Shown piece after piece: positions 51,727 to 61,961 of a stretch of DNA of 64,000 nt. Position 1 is the first letter of the stretch. Each line of letters opens with the position of its first letter. The DNA comes from Paenibacillus lignilyticus (GTDB taxonomy: Bacteria > Bacillota > Bacilli > Paenibacillales > Paenibacillaceae). A model generated the notes under the pieces. The model ran no database searches and had not been told where the DNA came from. It was given only the letters and a program-made list of their open reading frames with translations. Location of the stretch: positions 496,001 through 560,000 of the forward strand of contig NZ_JAGKSP010000002.1 of the NCBI RefSeq assembly GCF_017942085.1, given 5' to 3'. The position numbers were made by a program, and so were the translations under genes.

Positions 51727-53515
51727 TAAGCTCAAAACCGTCCATCGTTCCATGCTTGGCCATCTTATCACCTTGTTAATTCCGATGCTGGTCCCGCTGC
51801 TGATCTTGGGATCGCTTTCCACTTTTCTTATTAAGCTCTATATCCAGGATCAGATTGATACCAATAATCAGGCACTCTTATCCCAGACTAAATCATATAT
51901 TGAGCTTTCTTTCCGTGAGATGGACTCCCTGAGTACGAATTTCTCCGCAAATCCGGGACTAACCGTAACGATGAAGGATATCCTAAAAACAGGACGGATC
52001 ACGGACAGCACTTTCGATGTTCTTAAAGTCATTCGTAATTTCGTCGATTCAACTGTTTATGCGAACCCTTTCATCTACTCTGTCTATATCTATTTCGATA
52101 ACCAGGACAAGCGGTTCTTATCGTCGGTAACAGGCTTGAATACCGTGGACAAATTTTATGATCATGAGTGGCACGATTTGTATAAGAATCATTCCAACGA
52201 GCGGGTGTGGACTGAAAACCGCATTGTGAAAAGGCGGGCCCCGGAAGGCGAAATCCGAGTCATCTCCATCTATAACAGACTGCATTTGGCAAGCGGCAGC
52301 GGCGTTGTCGTCTTGAATGTGAAAGCCGAATTTATTGAATCGCTTCTGCGGCAATTGCCCGCAAACAGCAGCCAGAGCATTCTTCTGATGGATGAACATA
52401 ACCGTACCATTGCTAAGAATTCAGACCTGAATTATATGAATGTGTTCAAACAAAACGATTTAACGAGTAAAGACCTGCTCTCGGAGGAAATGAAGGTCGA
52501 CGGCCGTACATACACGGTCGATATGCTATCGTCGTCACGATTTAAATGGAAGTTCGTATCGATTGTTCCCAAAGCAGCACTGTATTCACTTCCATCCAAG
52601 CTGCGAATGCTGACTGGACTGCTGCTGCTCATTTCCACCATAATCGGGCTGTTTCTCGCTTATTCTTTATCCAAAAAGAAGCACCAGACGCTTCAAACCG
52701 TTGTCTCTATCCTTCACGCAGCTGAACGCGGTACATCGTTGCCGCAGGTGCTTCCAGGCGCGAAGAACGACATTTACGGCTATATTACGGAGAATATCGT
52801 GAAGAAGTTCGTTGAGAATGAGTTTCTGACCATTCAACTGTCCGAGCGAAAATATAAGCTGCAAGTGATGGAATTTATTGCGCTTCATTCTCAGCTTAAT
52901 CCGCATTTTTTATATAACACGCTGGAGACGATCTACTGGAAAGTCGCCAGTTATACGGGCAAGCCGAATGAAGCCAATGATATGATTGAGAATCTCTCCG
53001 GCGTGCTGAGGTACTCTTTAGATAGTTCTATGCCCTTCGTGCCGCTTCAAGAAGAAATGAAGTACACCATGCGTTATGTGGACATACAGCATATCCGATA
53101 CAAAGAGAAATTCGATGTGATCTGGCGCATTGATGAGGCTGTCGCAGACTATAATGTCATGAAGCTGATTTTGCAGCCGATTATTGAGAACAGTATTTAT
53201 CACGGTATTCGGATGAAAGAGGGCAAAAGTATTATTCGTATCAAAGCAGAGTTAATTGAGGATCATGTACGCCTGACCGTAACGGATACAGGGGTTGGAA
53301 TGAAGAAGGAGCGGCGGCAGGAGGTACTGACAAAACTGGCTTCACAAATCAAGGGCGGACGGCATATTGGGCTGCTCAATACGCATAAACGGCTCGAGAT
53401 TACTTATGGTGAACAGTACCGCATTTCGATTCTTAGCAAGCTAGGATGGGGAACCTCGATCAGTCTGACTTTCCCGGTGCAGAAACAGCTGGAAGTGTCG
53501 TACGAAAGTTTATAA
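51719..53515 (+). CDS. YesM-type sensor histidine kinase
   Basis: A ~598-residue kinase. It has a transmembrane helix at ~12-37 (LITLLIPMLVPLLILGSL), an extracellular Cache-like sensor region (~38-295), a second helix (~297-318, LLLLISTIIGLFLAYSL) and a linker. The His_kinase motif is LNPHFLYNTLE (His396), and the HATPase domain has QPIIENSIYHGI and VTDTGVGM. I place the start at ATG 51719, overlapping the end of the regulator gene by 8 bp; a frame reaching further upstream would run inside the regulator and is rejected. The pair forms a sugar-type two-component system. A terminator follows about 30 bp after the stop, so the SLH gene downstream is transcribed separately. Confidence 0.9.
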   Translation: MDNKLKTVHRSMLGHLITLLIPMLVPLLILGSLSTFLIKLYIQDQIDTNNQALLSQTKSYIELSFREMDSLSTNFSANPGLTVTMKDILKTGRITDSTFDVLKVIRNFVDSTVYANPFIYSVYIYFDNQDKRFLSSVTGLNTVDKFYDHEWHDLYKNHSNERVWTENRIVKRRAPEGEIRVISIYNRLHLASGSGVVVLNVKAEFIESLLRQLPANSSQSILLMDEHNRTIAKNSDLNYMNVFKQNDLTSKDLLSEEMKVDGRTYTVDMLSSSRFKWKFVSIVPKAALYSLPSKLRMLTGLLLLISTIIGLFLAYSLSKKKHQTLQTVVSILHAAERGTSLPQVLPGAKNDIYGYITENIVKKFVENEFLTIQLSERKYKLQVMEFIALHSQLNPHFLYNTLETIYWKVASYTGKPNEANDMIENLSGVLRYSLDSSMPFVPLQEEMKYTMRYVDIQHIRYKEKFDVIWRIDEAVADYNVMKLILQPIIENSIYHGIRMKEGKSIIRIKAELIEDHVRLTVTDTGVGMKKERRQEVLTKLASQIKGGRHIGLLNTHKRLEITYGEQYRISILSKLGWGTSISLTFPVQKQLEVSYESL

Positions 53516-53543
53516 GTACAGATTAAGCATCATTCCATGAAGG

Positions 53544-53568
53544 GCAGCCGGTGATCGGCTGCTCTTTT
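53544..53568 (+). terminator. Intrinsic terminator of the second two-component operon
   Basis: GCAGCCG (53544-53550) pairs with CGGCTGC (53556-53562), followed by TCTTTT. It lies 28 bp after the kinase stop codon. The rest of the 353-bp gap up to the SLH gene holds AT-rich DNA and a cre-like site but no convincing gene. Confidence 0.75.
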
Positions 53569-53810
53569 CTATTCTGCAAACGGATGCAGATGTACGCAAT
53601 CGGTGAAATATTGACCACAAAATGATTATTATAATCAAAATACGATAGAAAATAGCTATTTAGCATGATTTGAGAAAATTAAGCAGTCAATTAATGATTG
53701 AATTTGTTAAATGAACGAACTGTGATTGCGTTTAAAAGTTGCCCATAATGAAGTATGGTTCGCAATTGAAAGCGAATTTAAGTCAGTGGGGGCGAATATG
53801 AAGCATGTAT

Positions 53811-53824
53811 TTGTAAGCGCTTCA
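53811..53824 (+). promoter_or_regulatory. cre-like site before the large SLH gene
   Basis: TTGTAAGCGCTTCA, identical to the minus-strand 14-mer at 9868-9881, ends 44 bp before the ATG of the SLH gene. The position is downstream of any likely promoter, where CcpA or another LacI-type protein would block transcription. Confidence 0.4.
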
Positions 53825-53868
53825 AGCGTCGGTGTAATGCCAGAACAACAACAAAAGGAGCACAGAGA

Positions 53869-56800
53869 ATGCCGAGAAAAACGAGAAAAACTTCGCAAGT
53901 CATTTCTACTATCGCTATTGGCAGCATGTTGTTATCAAGCACGGCAGCTTTTGCAAGTCCTTCTCCAGATGTCCCGACGAATGTGGCAGCAAACGTAGAT
54001 GACTCTACACACTGGGCAGCGAAAGAACTGCAAAAATGGTCATCCATTGGCTTACTAAAAGGTGATGCGAATGGAAATCTTAATCCAAACGAAGCTATAA
54101 CTCGTGCGGAATTCGTCACGATTCTGAATCGCGTATTCAATCTTCAAAGCACGGTCGGTTCCAAAACGTTTGCCGACGCGAATCCTGGTGATTGGTATTA
54201 TACAGAACTTCAAAAGGCTTCCGCGGCTGGCCTACTAAACGGCGATGCGAGCAACAATGCGAATCCTAATGCAGCTATTACTCGTCAAGAAGCGGCTGCT
54301 CTAATTTCAAGAGGCTTCCAAGTTATTACCGGAACTAAAGACATTGAATTCAGCGATTCCTCGAAGATAGCGGGCTGGGCTTTAGAAGCAGTCTCTGCTC
54401 TTGCGTCTAAGGGATATCTAAACGGTAGAGGCAATGGGAATTTTGATCCTCATGCTAATATCACGCGTGCCGAATCTTTCGTTATGACGGATCGCGTTAT
54501 GGGTACATTAGTAAGAACGGCTGAAGATCTCGCTAACCTTCCATCCACGATCGTTGGAAATGTTACAATCGCCCTTCCTGGCGCTGTTCTGAAAGGTCTT
54601 ACAATCACTGGTGATGTATATGTGACGGATGCCGCAGCATCTGAACCTGTTGTTTTGGATCACACTGCAGTAAAAGGCGATCTTAGCCTTGTCTCTGCAA
54701 AAGGTGTAAACCTCATTGCTTCCACAGTTACGGGTACAACAAATGTAACTGACACGCACCATACATTGGCGCTAAACCTAGACGCTGATTCGACACTAAA
54801 CGTACTCACACTAAACACGCCTTCGAATGTTACAGGTACTGGCAGCATTCAAACTGCTAACATCAAATCAGCCGGCGTTACGATCGCCCAGCAACCTGCA
54901 AATGTTAATGTTGCTGCTGGCATTACGTCTACCGTTGCCGGAAAAACCGTAGAAGGTACAACTTCTACACCTGATACACCGGTAATTCCTCCTATTACTG
55001 GCGGCGGTACTGCTCCTACACCTATAGTTCCTGCTGTTTCTACCGGAACTACAGTTGACATGCACAGCACACAAATCACTCGTTTGCAACCTGCAGGATT
55101 GATAGTAACGGAGCCGATCCAATGGACAACTTCGGATCCTTACGTTGCTTACGTAGATACGATCGGTAACAGCAAAGGCAATTACGCTGGTAAAGTTCTA
55201 GGCGTTACTGAAGGAACAGCTACAATTACAGGTAAGCAAGGCGCTGTAACGGTTACGGTTACAGTTACGGTGAAAAATGATCCGAACCTAGCGAAAGAAA
55301 CGAACTTGGAAAAAATCGTTTACTATTACAACGCTGGTGATGCTACTATCCCTGCTGCTCTTAGTTCAACAGCTTGGAGTACAACGAATATCCCTGCTGC
55401 TCCAGAAGGCAAAACTTTCCCATCTAAAACATACGCTGGTTATGTTGAAGGTGAGAAAGGTGTGAAGTGGTTAGTATCGAAAGATACGTTAATCAAGTCA
55501 ACCAGTAAAGTGGTTTTAGGCAATGAAACCACTCCTGTAACGATTGGCATCGTATCCGATGCGGTAACGTTATACGACCCTAACTTAGCTTCTGCTGACC
55601 AAATCCAGTACCTTCAAGGTGGCAGATATATTCCTCAAACAGGTGTTGCTGGTCCAGCAACCGGCGCAGAAGAAGTGATTACAAACATTATGCCTGACGG
55701 CAAAAATGGACTTTGGATATTAGGTGCTGCTGGCAATGCAACTCACATTGTTCGCAAGCCGATGTCTTTGATGGCAAAATCATTGGTTCAAGAAGAAATT
55801 TCGAGGAACTTTGCTGATCGGTTCGGCTTCCAATCCGGCGCTGTATCTTTCTCAACGCAAGCTGATATGATAAAAGCTGCGATGAACGCGGATAAAGGTG
55901 CTGGAGCTTATATCGGTGATACAGACAATGATGGTCTCTGGACAACGATGTACGCTTCCGGTGAAATCTGGAGATACAACTACATGAAGAAAACGTATGG
56001 TGATGCTGACGCGAGAACAATAGATGCGAGAGCGTCTGCTACTCGCGCTGTTGAATCCATCGTTACTCTCGGTTATGTCTCTGGAATGCAGCTAAAAGTG
56101 CCTTCCAAGGCCAATGTAAACGACCCTTCCATCTACACTGTATTGGGTGCAAATCCGAATGGCTCGGATGAAGGAAAGCCTGTCTACATTGACGCTGCTA
56201 CAGGCAACTATACGTTAACTGCTGCAGGTAACGCCCCTGCTTCTGCCGGCTTCTTCGCTAGAAGCTATAAAGTTGCCAATAAGAACAATGGCGCTACTTT
56301 AGCTGACGGTAATCCAGGCGTAAACTCTGCTTGGTTGCAAAAGAAGGCTGGAACAACTACTGATATCAACGGAACAACGGTCAACTATTCGACTCCATCC
56401 GGAGCGTTGAAAGCTTATGATACGGTTGCTGTACCTTCCAGACTTGTTCAAGTTTATGCTGCTCTAAACGGTGGAGATACGGAAAACAACCTGGACAGCA
56501 GCAATGTTTACTACAAAGCTACAACATCAACGGATGAGTTGGTAGGTCATTACTTTACACTTGATCTGGCATATAGTGCATTCAAAGACAGCGACCCTGA
56601 ACTTGCTGCTCTGATCAAGAATGACATGATTAACCATACGAATGCGGTTATCTTGAACAACTACTATCAAGTCAGTGTAACCGGTGAAAACCCAGTTGAG
56701 TCCCGCTTTAATCCTGCTGACCCTATTGAGAATGCTGCCAAAGGCAACGGGTTGAACTATCCTTCGGTTCCTACAAAATGGGCCAATATGAATCCTGAAT

Positions 56801-59800
56801 TCCTTGATGGCGTTTCTAATGCATGGGGAAGAAATGATTATGAGGATGGCCCTCTCAATGCGACTCTTGCGCTGCAAATGCTTGCAGTTGCAAAAGATAT
56901 GGGCAATTACACACAAGCTGAGCAAACTGCTCTTGCTGCTCAAGGTGTAACACTTACCAAGCCGCTTGATTATGCGAACGAGCTAAATGTTATGAACGGC
57001 GATACTCCAACTGGAGCTAAAACTGCTCATAACGATTACGAAACAAGATATCCTAAAACGCATTTCTCCACTTCTCTGCTGGATATGAGCCTGGATTACC
57101 TCTCAAGATACTTTGGTATTTCTGCTCATAACGGAAATGGAATGGGGGAGAGCGGCACTTCTTACCAATCTTATTTGAACTATTCCGATGAAGAAGAAGC
57201 TGCGCTCGCATACTATACATTAGCTCACCATACTGATGCTACTCATGCTGGGGACATTTTAGCTGGTATGAATCAATGGTGGTTCCACGAGAAGAGACAG
57301 AAAAATCCATTTGTTACTACTTTCTATGCAGCATCTCTTGGTGCATTGAAAAACAAAAGCGTTAACATTGGAAATCCGACTGTCGATCTTGCCGGTTCAA
57401 CTTGGCAGATGACTCGTATCCCTAATAACTTCATGAACTGGGATGTTCTATCTGCTAACAGAAACGATGTAACGCATGTTATACCTGATGGCATGGTTGA
57501 CCAACTTATTCCTCGTGATGAAGTTATGATGTCGAAGTACAACACAAATATCTTCGGTACGATGGACAGAAGAACAATTGACTCTGGTTTCTCAAGAAGC
57601 ATGGAATCTTCAACCGTTATTTCGATGCCTTATTGGTTAACTATGAATCCTAATGATGCAGCTAATGTAGCTGCGCTTGGACAAGCAGTTACGGCCCCTG
57701 TAAACAAGGGAACAGAGAGCTTAACTTATCCGACCAATGTCGAGGCAATGAACCCTAATGGTAACTACGATGCTGCAACGCACACCTTTACCATTAACGT
57801 TGGAGATTCTGTAAGGCTTGATGCTAAAACTACCGGCTATATCAGAAGCGTTTCTTGGCTGACAGATGCTTGGCACCAGGCAGGTTATGTTGATGGAAAA
57901 CCTGCTCCAATTAATGCTGATCCAAGCAAATTCCAAGTTATTGACCTGAGAGATTTAGCTGCCCACGGTGAAGTCGGAAATGTTGATGCAACCGGCATTA
58001 GCGTAGCAGGCGAATACACTGGCGCTTATGCAACAGGTCTTAAACCGGGAACAGTTACGGTTACTGCATATGTTATCGACGGATTCTTTAGAACTCCTAA
58101 GACACTGACCTATACTATAAACGTCGTTGATCCTAAAGCAAGTGCAGCGCCTGCATCTCTTACTGCTGTAACGGCAAGTAACTTTGCTTATCCAGCTTGG
58201 CTGACTGCAGAAATGGCTAAACCTAACCTAAATACAGATGGTAACCCGTTTGTAGAAGTTTCCTATCGTTCTTCTTCTGAGGCAGATGGTACGGTTGACC
58301 CTGTAACAGGTGAAATTACTTATTTGACCAATAATCCATTCACTATCATTGCAACTGTTGCCTATTCGGATACAACAGTTAATGCTGACCCTGACGCTGA
58401 TGCTGGTGCATGGGATGATTTGGGTGCTAGATTTGAAGAAGACAGCCATGTTATGACTTTTGAATGCCCTGTTTCTAACACTTCTACGCCGATTGTTGAT
58501 CCTGTTACTCCTGTTACTACTGGAACAACTATCAGCATGTACAGCACACAGATCACTCGTTTACAGCCTGAAGGTTTCAATCTAACGCTACCTATTCAAT
58601 GGACAACATCTGATCCATATGTTGCATATGTGGATACCATTGGTAATACGACTGGCAATAATGCCGGTAAAGTTCTAGGTATTTCTGCAGGAACAGCAAC
58701 AATTACAGGTAAACAAGGTGCTTCAACTGTTACGGTAAAGGTTACGGTTCACAATGATCCAAGCCTAGCGACGAACCTGGAAAAAATCGTTTACTATTAC
58801 AGCGCCGGTGATGCGCTGATTCCTAATTTCACTGCCGCTACTCTAACTACGGATACTGTTGCAGCTCCAGCCGGAAAGGCTTGGCCTTCTGCTTCTTATG
58901 CCGGATACGTTGACGGCACAAATGGCGTGAAATGGATGCTCGCTTCCGACAAGAAATCCGTAACGCTGTATGATCCTAACGCGAGTAATCCGCTCGACCA
59001 AATTCAATACCTGCAAGGCACAAGATACATCCCAATTTTAAGTCCGCTAGCGTCAGATGAGATAGCATCCATCTTGTCGGACAATAATGGTGGTCTATGG
59101 ATTCGTGGCGTTAATGGCGATGTGACTCATATCGTTAGAAAGCAAATGTCACTGATGGCTAAGACACTGCTATTGGATGAGGTTGGAAGAAACTTAAATG
59201 ACAGATTGGGCTTTCAATCGGGTACGGCTCGCTTTAACACCAAAGAAGATATGTATGCGGCTGTCAATGGCTCGAAAGATCAATCTGATATCGCTCGTTC
59301 CTTGGGCAGTACTGACAATGACGGGCTATGGACGACGATGTACGGGGCTGGCGAGCTTTATCGCTATAACTACATGAAAGCTACTTACGGCGCTGATGAT
59401 GCTCGTACAAAAGATGCTCTGGCATCGGCAACTCGTTCGGTTGAATCGGACTTGCTGTTGTCCTTCATTTCTCAACGACAGCTTAAAGTTCCAGCAGCTT
59501 CAAACGTAAATAATCCAGCCATCTATGATCTGTTAGGCGCTAACCCTGATGGTTCTGAAGAAGGGTACCCGGTTTATCTGAATGCTGACGGAACCTTTAC
59601 ATTGGAGAACACAGGTACTCCGGCACCAGATGGCTTTGTCTCCCGTTCCTACTATGCGTTTGACGATGCTCAATATGGTAATGCAGCTTTCTTGGCTTCC
59701 AAGTTGAACGACAAAGAAAGATGGATGGAGATCGCAAGCGGTACAACCGTGGATATTAATGGCACTGAAGTTAACTACGCTAAGCCATATGATGTAACTG

Positions 59801-61773
59801 CATTTAGCACTAGCACATATGACTACAATTCTCTAAAGGCTTATGCAACAGTACCGGTACCACAGCGACTGGCCGATACATTCGATATTGCCGGCAAGCA
59901 TATCTTCTACAAAGATACGACTTCCACGGATGAGATGATCGGTCACCTCTACTTCTTGGACATGGCTTATAAAACATTCAAGGATGTAGATCCAGAGCTG
60001 GCTTCTCTTGCGAAAACGGCCATTACGAACGTTACAAACCATATTATTATTAACAACTACTATTTTGTAGGCGTAGCTCCTCAACAAAAGAATGGAAATC
60101 CTGTTGTTCCATTGCTGCCAGAGTATAGAAAAGATTTGAACGGTACTCCTGGCGCTAAATACTCTGCTGGATATGCAGCTTCCGGTAATGGATTGAATGT
60201 ACCTTCAACCCCTACCAGATGGTCTTACTATAACCCAGAGTATATGGATGGCAATGTGAATGCTTGGGGACTTTCCGATTATGAAGACGCATCGCTGGGC
60301 GCAATTCTTGACTTGACGATGCTGCAACAAGGTCAGAACTTTGTGGCTGATTCCAGTATTCCATTGTACACTGGCGCTGCTGACGGTTACAAAACGGCTA
60401 AAATCGGTATTATTGACTATGTGGATGAGTTTAATGTTCTGACTAACCCAGCTCAATACAAAGCAAGATTTCCAAAAGTCCGCAATTCCAACACGATCGC
60501 TGATGTTGCTTCGCAATACCATAACAGATATTTTGGTATCTCCGAGCACGACGGTTCAGGAGTCGGAGAAGACGGTACAACGTTTGAAAATTACTTGAAC
60601 TACTCTGACGAGGAAATGGCAGCGCTTGGATTTGCTGGTCTTATCGCTTCTGCAAACGCCAACACAACGCCTGCACTGAAGCAAGAGTATCTGAAGGGTC
60701 TAAATCAATGGTGGTACAACGAGAAAAGAACGAATAACCCGTTCCTATCGTACTTCTATGCAATGAGCCTTGGTCAACTCCAAGCGCTTGGCGTAGATGT
60801 ATCCGGCAATCAAGTAGACCTTGCAGGCGCTGATTGGCAAATGCACCGTATTCCAAGTAATTTCCTTAACGTTACTGTCAGCAATGCGGGCAGAAGCGAT
60901 TTGACAAACAATCTGCCTTCTGATGACTATGATCAACTGTTGCCACGTGATGAAGCTAAAACGGCTAAGTACAATACGAACTGGCTAAATCCAAATGCTT
61001 CTCGCGGCGATTACAGCATGGAAGCTTCAACTGGAATTTCACTTCCTTACTGGCTCTCGGTGGATCCAACTAACAAAGCGCTCATCAGCTCTTTGGGCAA
61101 CTCGATTACATCTGTTACGAGCAGAGTTACGGGCGATATTTCGATTCCTTCTAACCTGACTCAAACGATTACTTTGAATGTCGGGGAGCAACTGGATCTA
61201 TCTGTTACAGGACAAGAGAATTCTTATATCAAGAACATCTCTTGGAGTACAGATGCTTGGGATGATTCAACTCCTGCTTACCAAGTAGTTGATCTGCGTA
61301 CAGGCGAGTCCACTACGAACTTTGACGGTAAGACGTATGGATCGGTTGTTACCGCCAGAAAGGCTGGAATGGCTACTGTAACGGCATGGACGGCAGACGG
61401 CGGCGCCGCTGCTCCGCGCACGGTCACATTTACGATCAATGTCGTTGATCCTAATGCTGCTGTGGCTGCAGTTCAATTGAATCAAGTCACTGCCGAGAAC
61501 TTCGCGCTTCCTGTTTGGTTGGCTGCTGCAATTGCTGATCTAAACAAGAATACGGATGGAAATGCTTGGGTTACCGTCACCTATTCTTCAAGTTCAGATG
61601 CTGACGGTTCAGTTGATGCTGATACAGGTGTTGTGAGCTATCATACATCTAATGCATTCAATGTGATTGCTACTGTAACATACAGCGATATGACGCTAAA
61701 TGGAGAACCTATGTTTGAAGCTGACAGTCATGTCATGACATTTGTATGCCAAGTACAACAACAAACTCCTTAA
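53869..61773 (+). CDS. Giant SLH-anchored surface protein with two tandem ~1100-residue modules of unknown function
   Basis: A 2634-residue exported protein with a signal peptide (1-30, ending TAAFA). Three SLH domains follow (~45-95, 105-160, 165-220) for wall anchoring, then a beta-rich and Thr/Pro linker (~230-385). Next come two homologous modules, ~388-1540 and ~1548-2634. Each opens with a Big_2-like domain (STQITRLQPxG, IQWTTSDPYVAYVDTIGN) and a propeller-like segment (NGGLWIRGVNGDVTHIVR). A long region, possibly an alpha/alpha toroid, contains TSTDExxGH, WGxxDYED, RYFGISxHxGxGxGExGT, NQWWxxEKR and PRDExxxxKYNTN. Each ends in a beta domain (INVVDP...). Conserved Trp, Asp, Glu and His residues suggest a carbohydrate-active enzyme, but no catalytic family is recognised. 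ATG 53869 has AAAGGAG eight bases upstream and a strong terminator follows. Confidence 0.85.
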   Translation: MPRKTRKTSQVISTIAIGSMLLSSTAAFASPSPDVPTNVAANVDDSTHWAAKELQKWSSIGLLKGDANGNLNPNEAITRAEFVTILNRVFNLQSTVGSKTFADANPGDWYYTELQKASAAGLLNGDASNNANPNAAITRQEAAALISRGFQVITGTKDIEFSDSSKIAGWALEAVSALASKGYLNGRGNGNFDPHANITRAESFVMTDRVMGTLVRTAEDLANLPSTIVGNVTIALPGAVLKGLTITGDVYVTDAAASEPVVLDHTAVKGDLSLVSAKGVNLIASTVTGTTNVTDTHHTLALNLDADSTLNVLTLNTPSNVTGTGSIQTANIKSAGVTIAQQPANVNVAAGITSTVAGKTVEGTTSTPDTPVIPPITGGGTAPTPIVPAVSTGTTVDMHSTQITRLQPAGLIVTEPIQWTTSDPYVAYVDTIGNSKGNYAGKVLGVTEGTATITGKQGAVTVTVTVTVKNDPNLAKETNLEKIVYYYNAGDATIPAALSSTAWSTTNIPAAPEGKTFPSKTYAGYVEGEKGVKWLVSKDTLIKSTSKVVLGNETTPVTIGIVSDAVTLYDPNLASADQIQYLQGGRYIPQTGVAGPATGAEEVITNIMPDGKNGLWILGAAGNATHIVRKPMSLMAKSLVQEEISRNFADRFGFQSGAVSFSTQADMIKAAMNADKGAGAYIGDTDNDGLWTTMYASGEIWRYNYMKKTYGDADARTIDARASATRAVESIVTLGYVSGMQLKVPSKANVNDPSIYTVLGANPNGSDEGKPVYIDAATGNYTLTAAGNAPASAGFFARSYKVANKNNGATLADGNPGVNSAWLQKKAGTTTDINGTTVNYSTPSGALKAYDTVAVPSRLVQVYAALNGGDTENNLDSSNVYYKATTSTDELVGHYFTLDLAYSAFKDSDPELAALIKNDMINHTNAVILNNYYQVSVTGENPVESRFNPADPIENAAKGNGLNYPSVPTKWANMNPEFLDGVSNAWGRNDYEDGPLNATLALQMLAVAKDMGNYTQAEQTALAAQGVTLTKPLDYANELNVMNGDTPTGAKTAHNDYETRYPKTHFSTSLLDMSLDYLSRYFGISAHNGNGMGESGTSYQSYLNYSDEEEAALAYYTLAHHTDATHAGDILAGMNQWWFHEKRQKNPFVTTFYAASLGALKNKSVNIGNPTVDLAGSTWQMTRIPNNFMNWDVLSANRNDVTHVIPDGMVDQLIPRDEVMMSKYNTNIFGTMDRRTIDSGFSRSMESSTVISMPYWLTMNPNDAANVAALGQAVTAPVNKGTESLTYPTNVEAMNPNGNYDAATHTFTINVGDSVRLDAKTTGYIRSVSWLTDAWHQAGYVDGKPAPINADPSKFQVIDLRDLAAHGEVGNVDATGISVAGEYTGAYATGLKPGTVTVTAYVIDGFFRTPKTLTYTINVVDPKASAAPASLTAVTASNFAYPAWLTAEMAKPNLNTDGNPFVEVSYRSSSEADGTVDPVTGEITYLTNNPFTIIATVAYSDTTVNADPDADAGAWDDLGARFEEDSHVMTFECPVSNTSTPIVDPVTPVTTGTTISMYSTQITRLQPEGFNLTLPIQWTTSDPYVAYVDTIGNTTGNNAGKVLGISAGTATITGKQGASTVTVKVTVHNDPSLATNLEKIVYYYSAGDALIPNFTAATLTTDTVAAPAGKAWPSASYAGYVDGTNGVKWMLASDKKSVTLYDPNASNPLDQIQYLQGTRYIPILSPLASDEIASILSDNNGGLWIRGVNGDVTHIVRKQMSLMAKTLLLDEVGRNLNDRLGFQSGTARFNTKEDMYAAVNGSKDQSDIARSLGSTDNDGLWTTMYGAGELYRYNYMKATYGADDARTKDALASATRSVESDLLLSFISQRQLKVPAASNVNNPAIYDLLGANPDGSEEGYPVYLNADGTFTLENTGTPAPDGFVSRSYYAFDDAQYGNAAFLASKLNDKERWMEIASGTTVDINGTEVNYAKPYDVTAFSTSTYDYNSLKAYATVPVPQRLADTFDIAGKHIFYKDTTSTDEMIGHLYFLDMAYKTFKDVDPELASLAKTAITNVTNHIIINNYYFVGVAPQQKNGNPVVPLLPEYRKDLNGTPGAKYSAGYAASGNGLNVPSTPTRWSYYNPEYMDGNVNAWGLSDYEDASLGAILDLTMLQQGQNFVADSSIPLYTGAADGYKTAKIGIIDYVDEFNVLTNPAQYKARFPKVRNSNTIADVASQYHNRYFGISEHDGSGVGEDGTTFENYLNYSDEEMAALGFAGLIASANANTTPALKQEYLKGLNQWWYNEKRTNNPFLSYFYAMSLGQLQALGVDVSGNQVDLAGADWQMHRIPSNFLNVTVSNAGRSDLTNNLPSDDYDQLLPRDEAKTAKYNTNWLNPNASRGDYSMEASTGISLPYWLSVDPTNKALISSLGNSITSVTSRVTGDISIPSNLTQTITLNVGEQLDLSVTGQENSYIKNISWSTDAWDDSTPAYQVVDLRTGESTTNFDGKTYGSVVTARKAGMATVTAWTADGGAAAPRTVTFTINVVDPNAAVAAVQLNQVTAENFALPVWLAAAIADLNKNTDGNAWVTVTYSSSSDADGSVDADTGVVSYHTSNAFNVIATVTYSDMTLNGEPMFEADSHVMTFVCQVQQQTP

Positions 61774-61810
61774 AAATGTTTCTGTATAAACGATTCAAAA
61801 ATTGAAAGTG

Positions 61811-61855
61811 CAAAATACCCTGAGTCCGGTGTTAAATCGGACTCAGGGTATTTTG
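61811..61855 (+). terminator. Intrinsic terminator of the large SLH gene
   Basis: An 18-bp perfect stem: CAAAATACCCTGAGTCCG (61811-61828) pairs with CGGACTCAGGGTATTTTG (61838-61855), followed by TTTGG. The A/T ends allow function in both directions. Confidence 0.9.
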
Positions 61856-61892
61856 TTTGGCCTAGAAGCTGCCCTTGCTGAAGAATATGCGC

Positions 61893-61925
61893 AAAAAGGC
61901 GCTGACCGTACTCGGCCAACGCCTT
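61893..61925 (-). terminator. Terminator of the nucleotidyltransferase gene
   Basis: AAGGCG (61896-61901) pairs with CGCCTT (61920-61925), with an imperfect inner helix. On the minus strand TTTTTGC follows. It lies 37 bp after the stop at 61962. Confidence 0.6.
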
Positions 61926-61961
61926 CTTCTATTTACACCTTCTAGACTCCTTTATCCTAAC

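Noticed and set aside
53726..53998. Plus-strand frame of 90 codons before and inside the start of the large SLH gene
   Set aside because: It overlaps the signal peptide of the SLH gene in another frame and contains the cre-like site; no ribosome site is evident.
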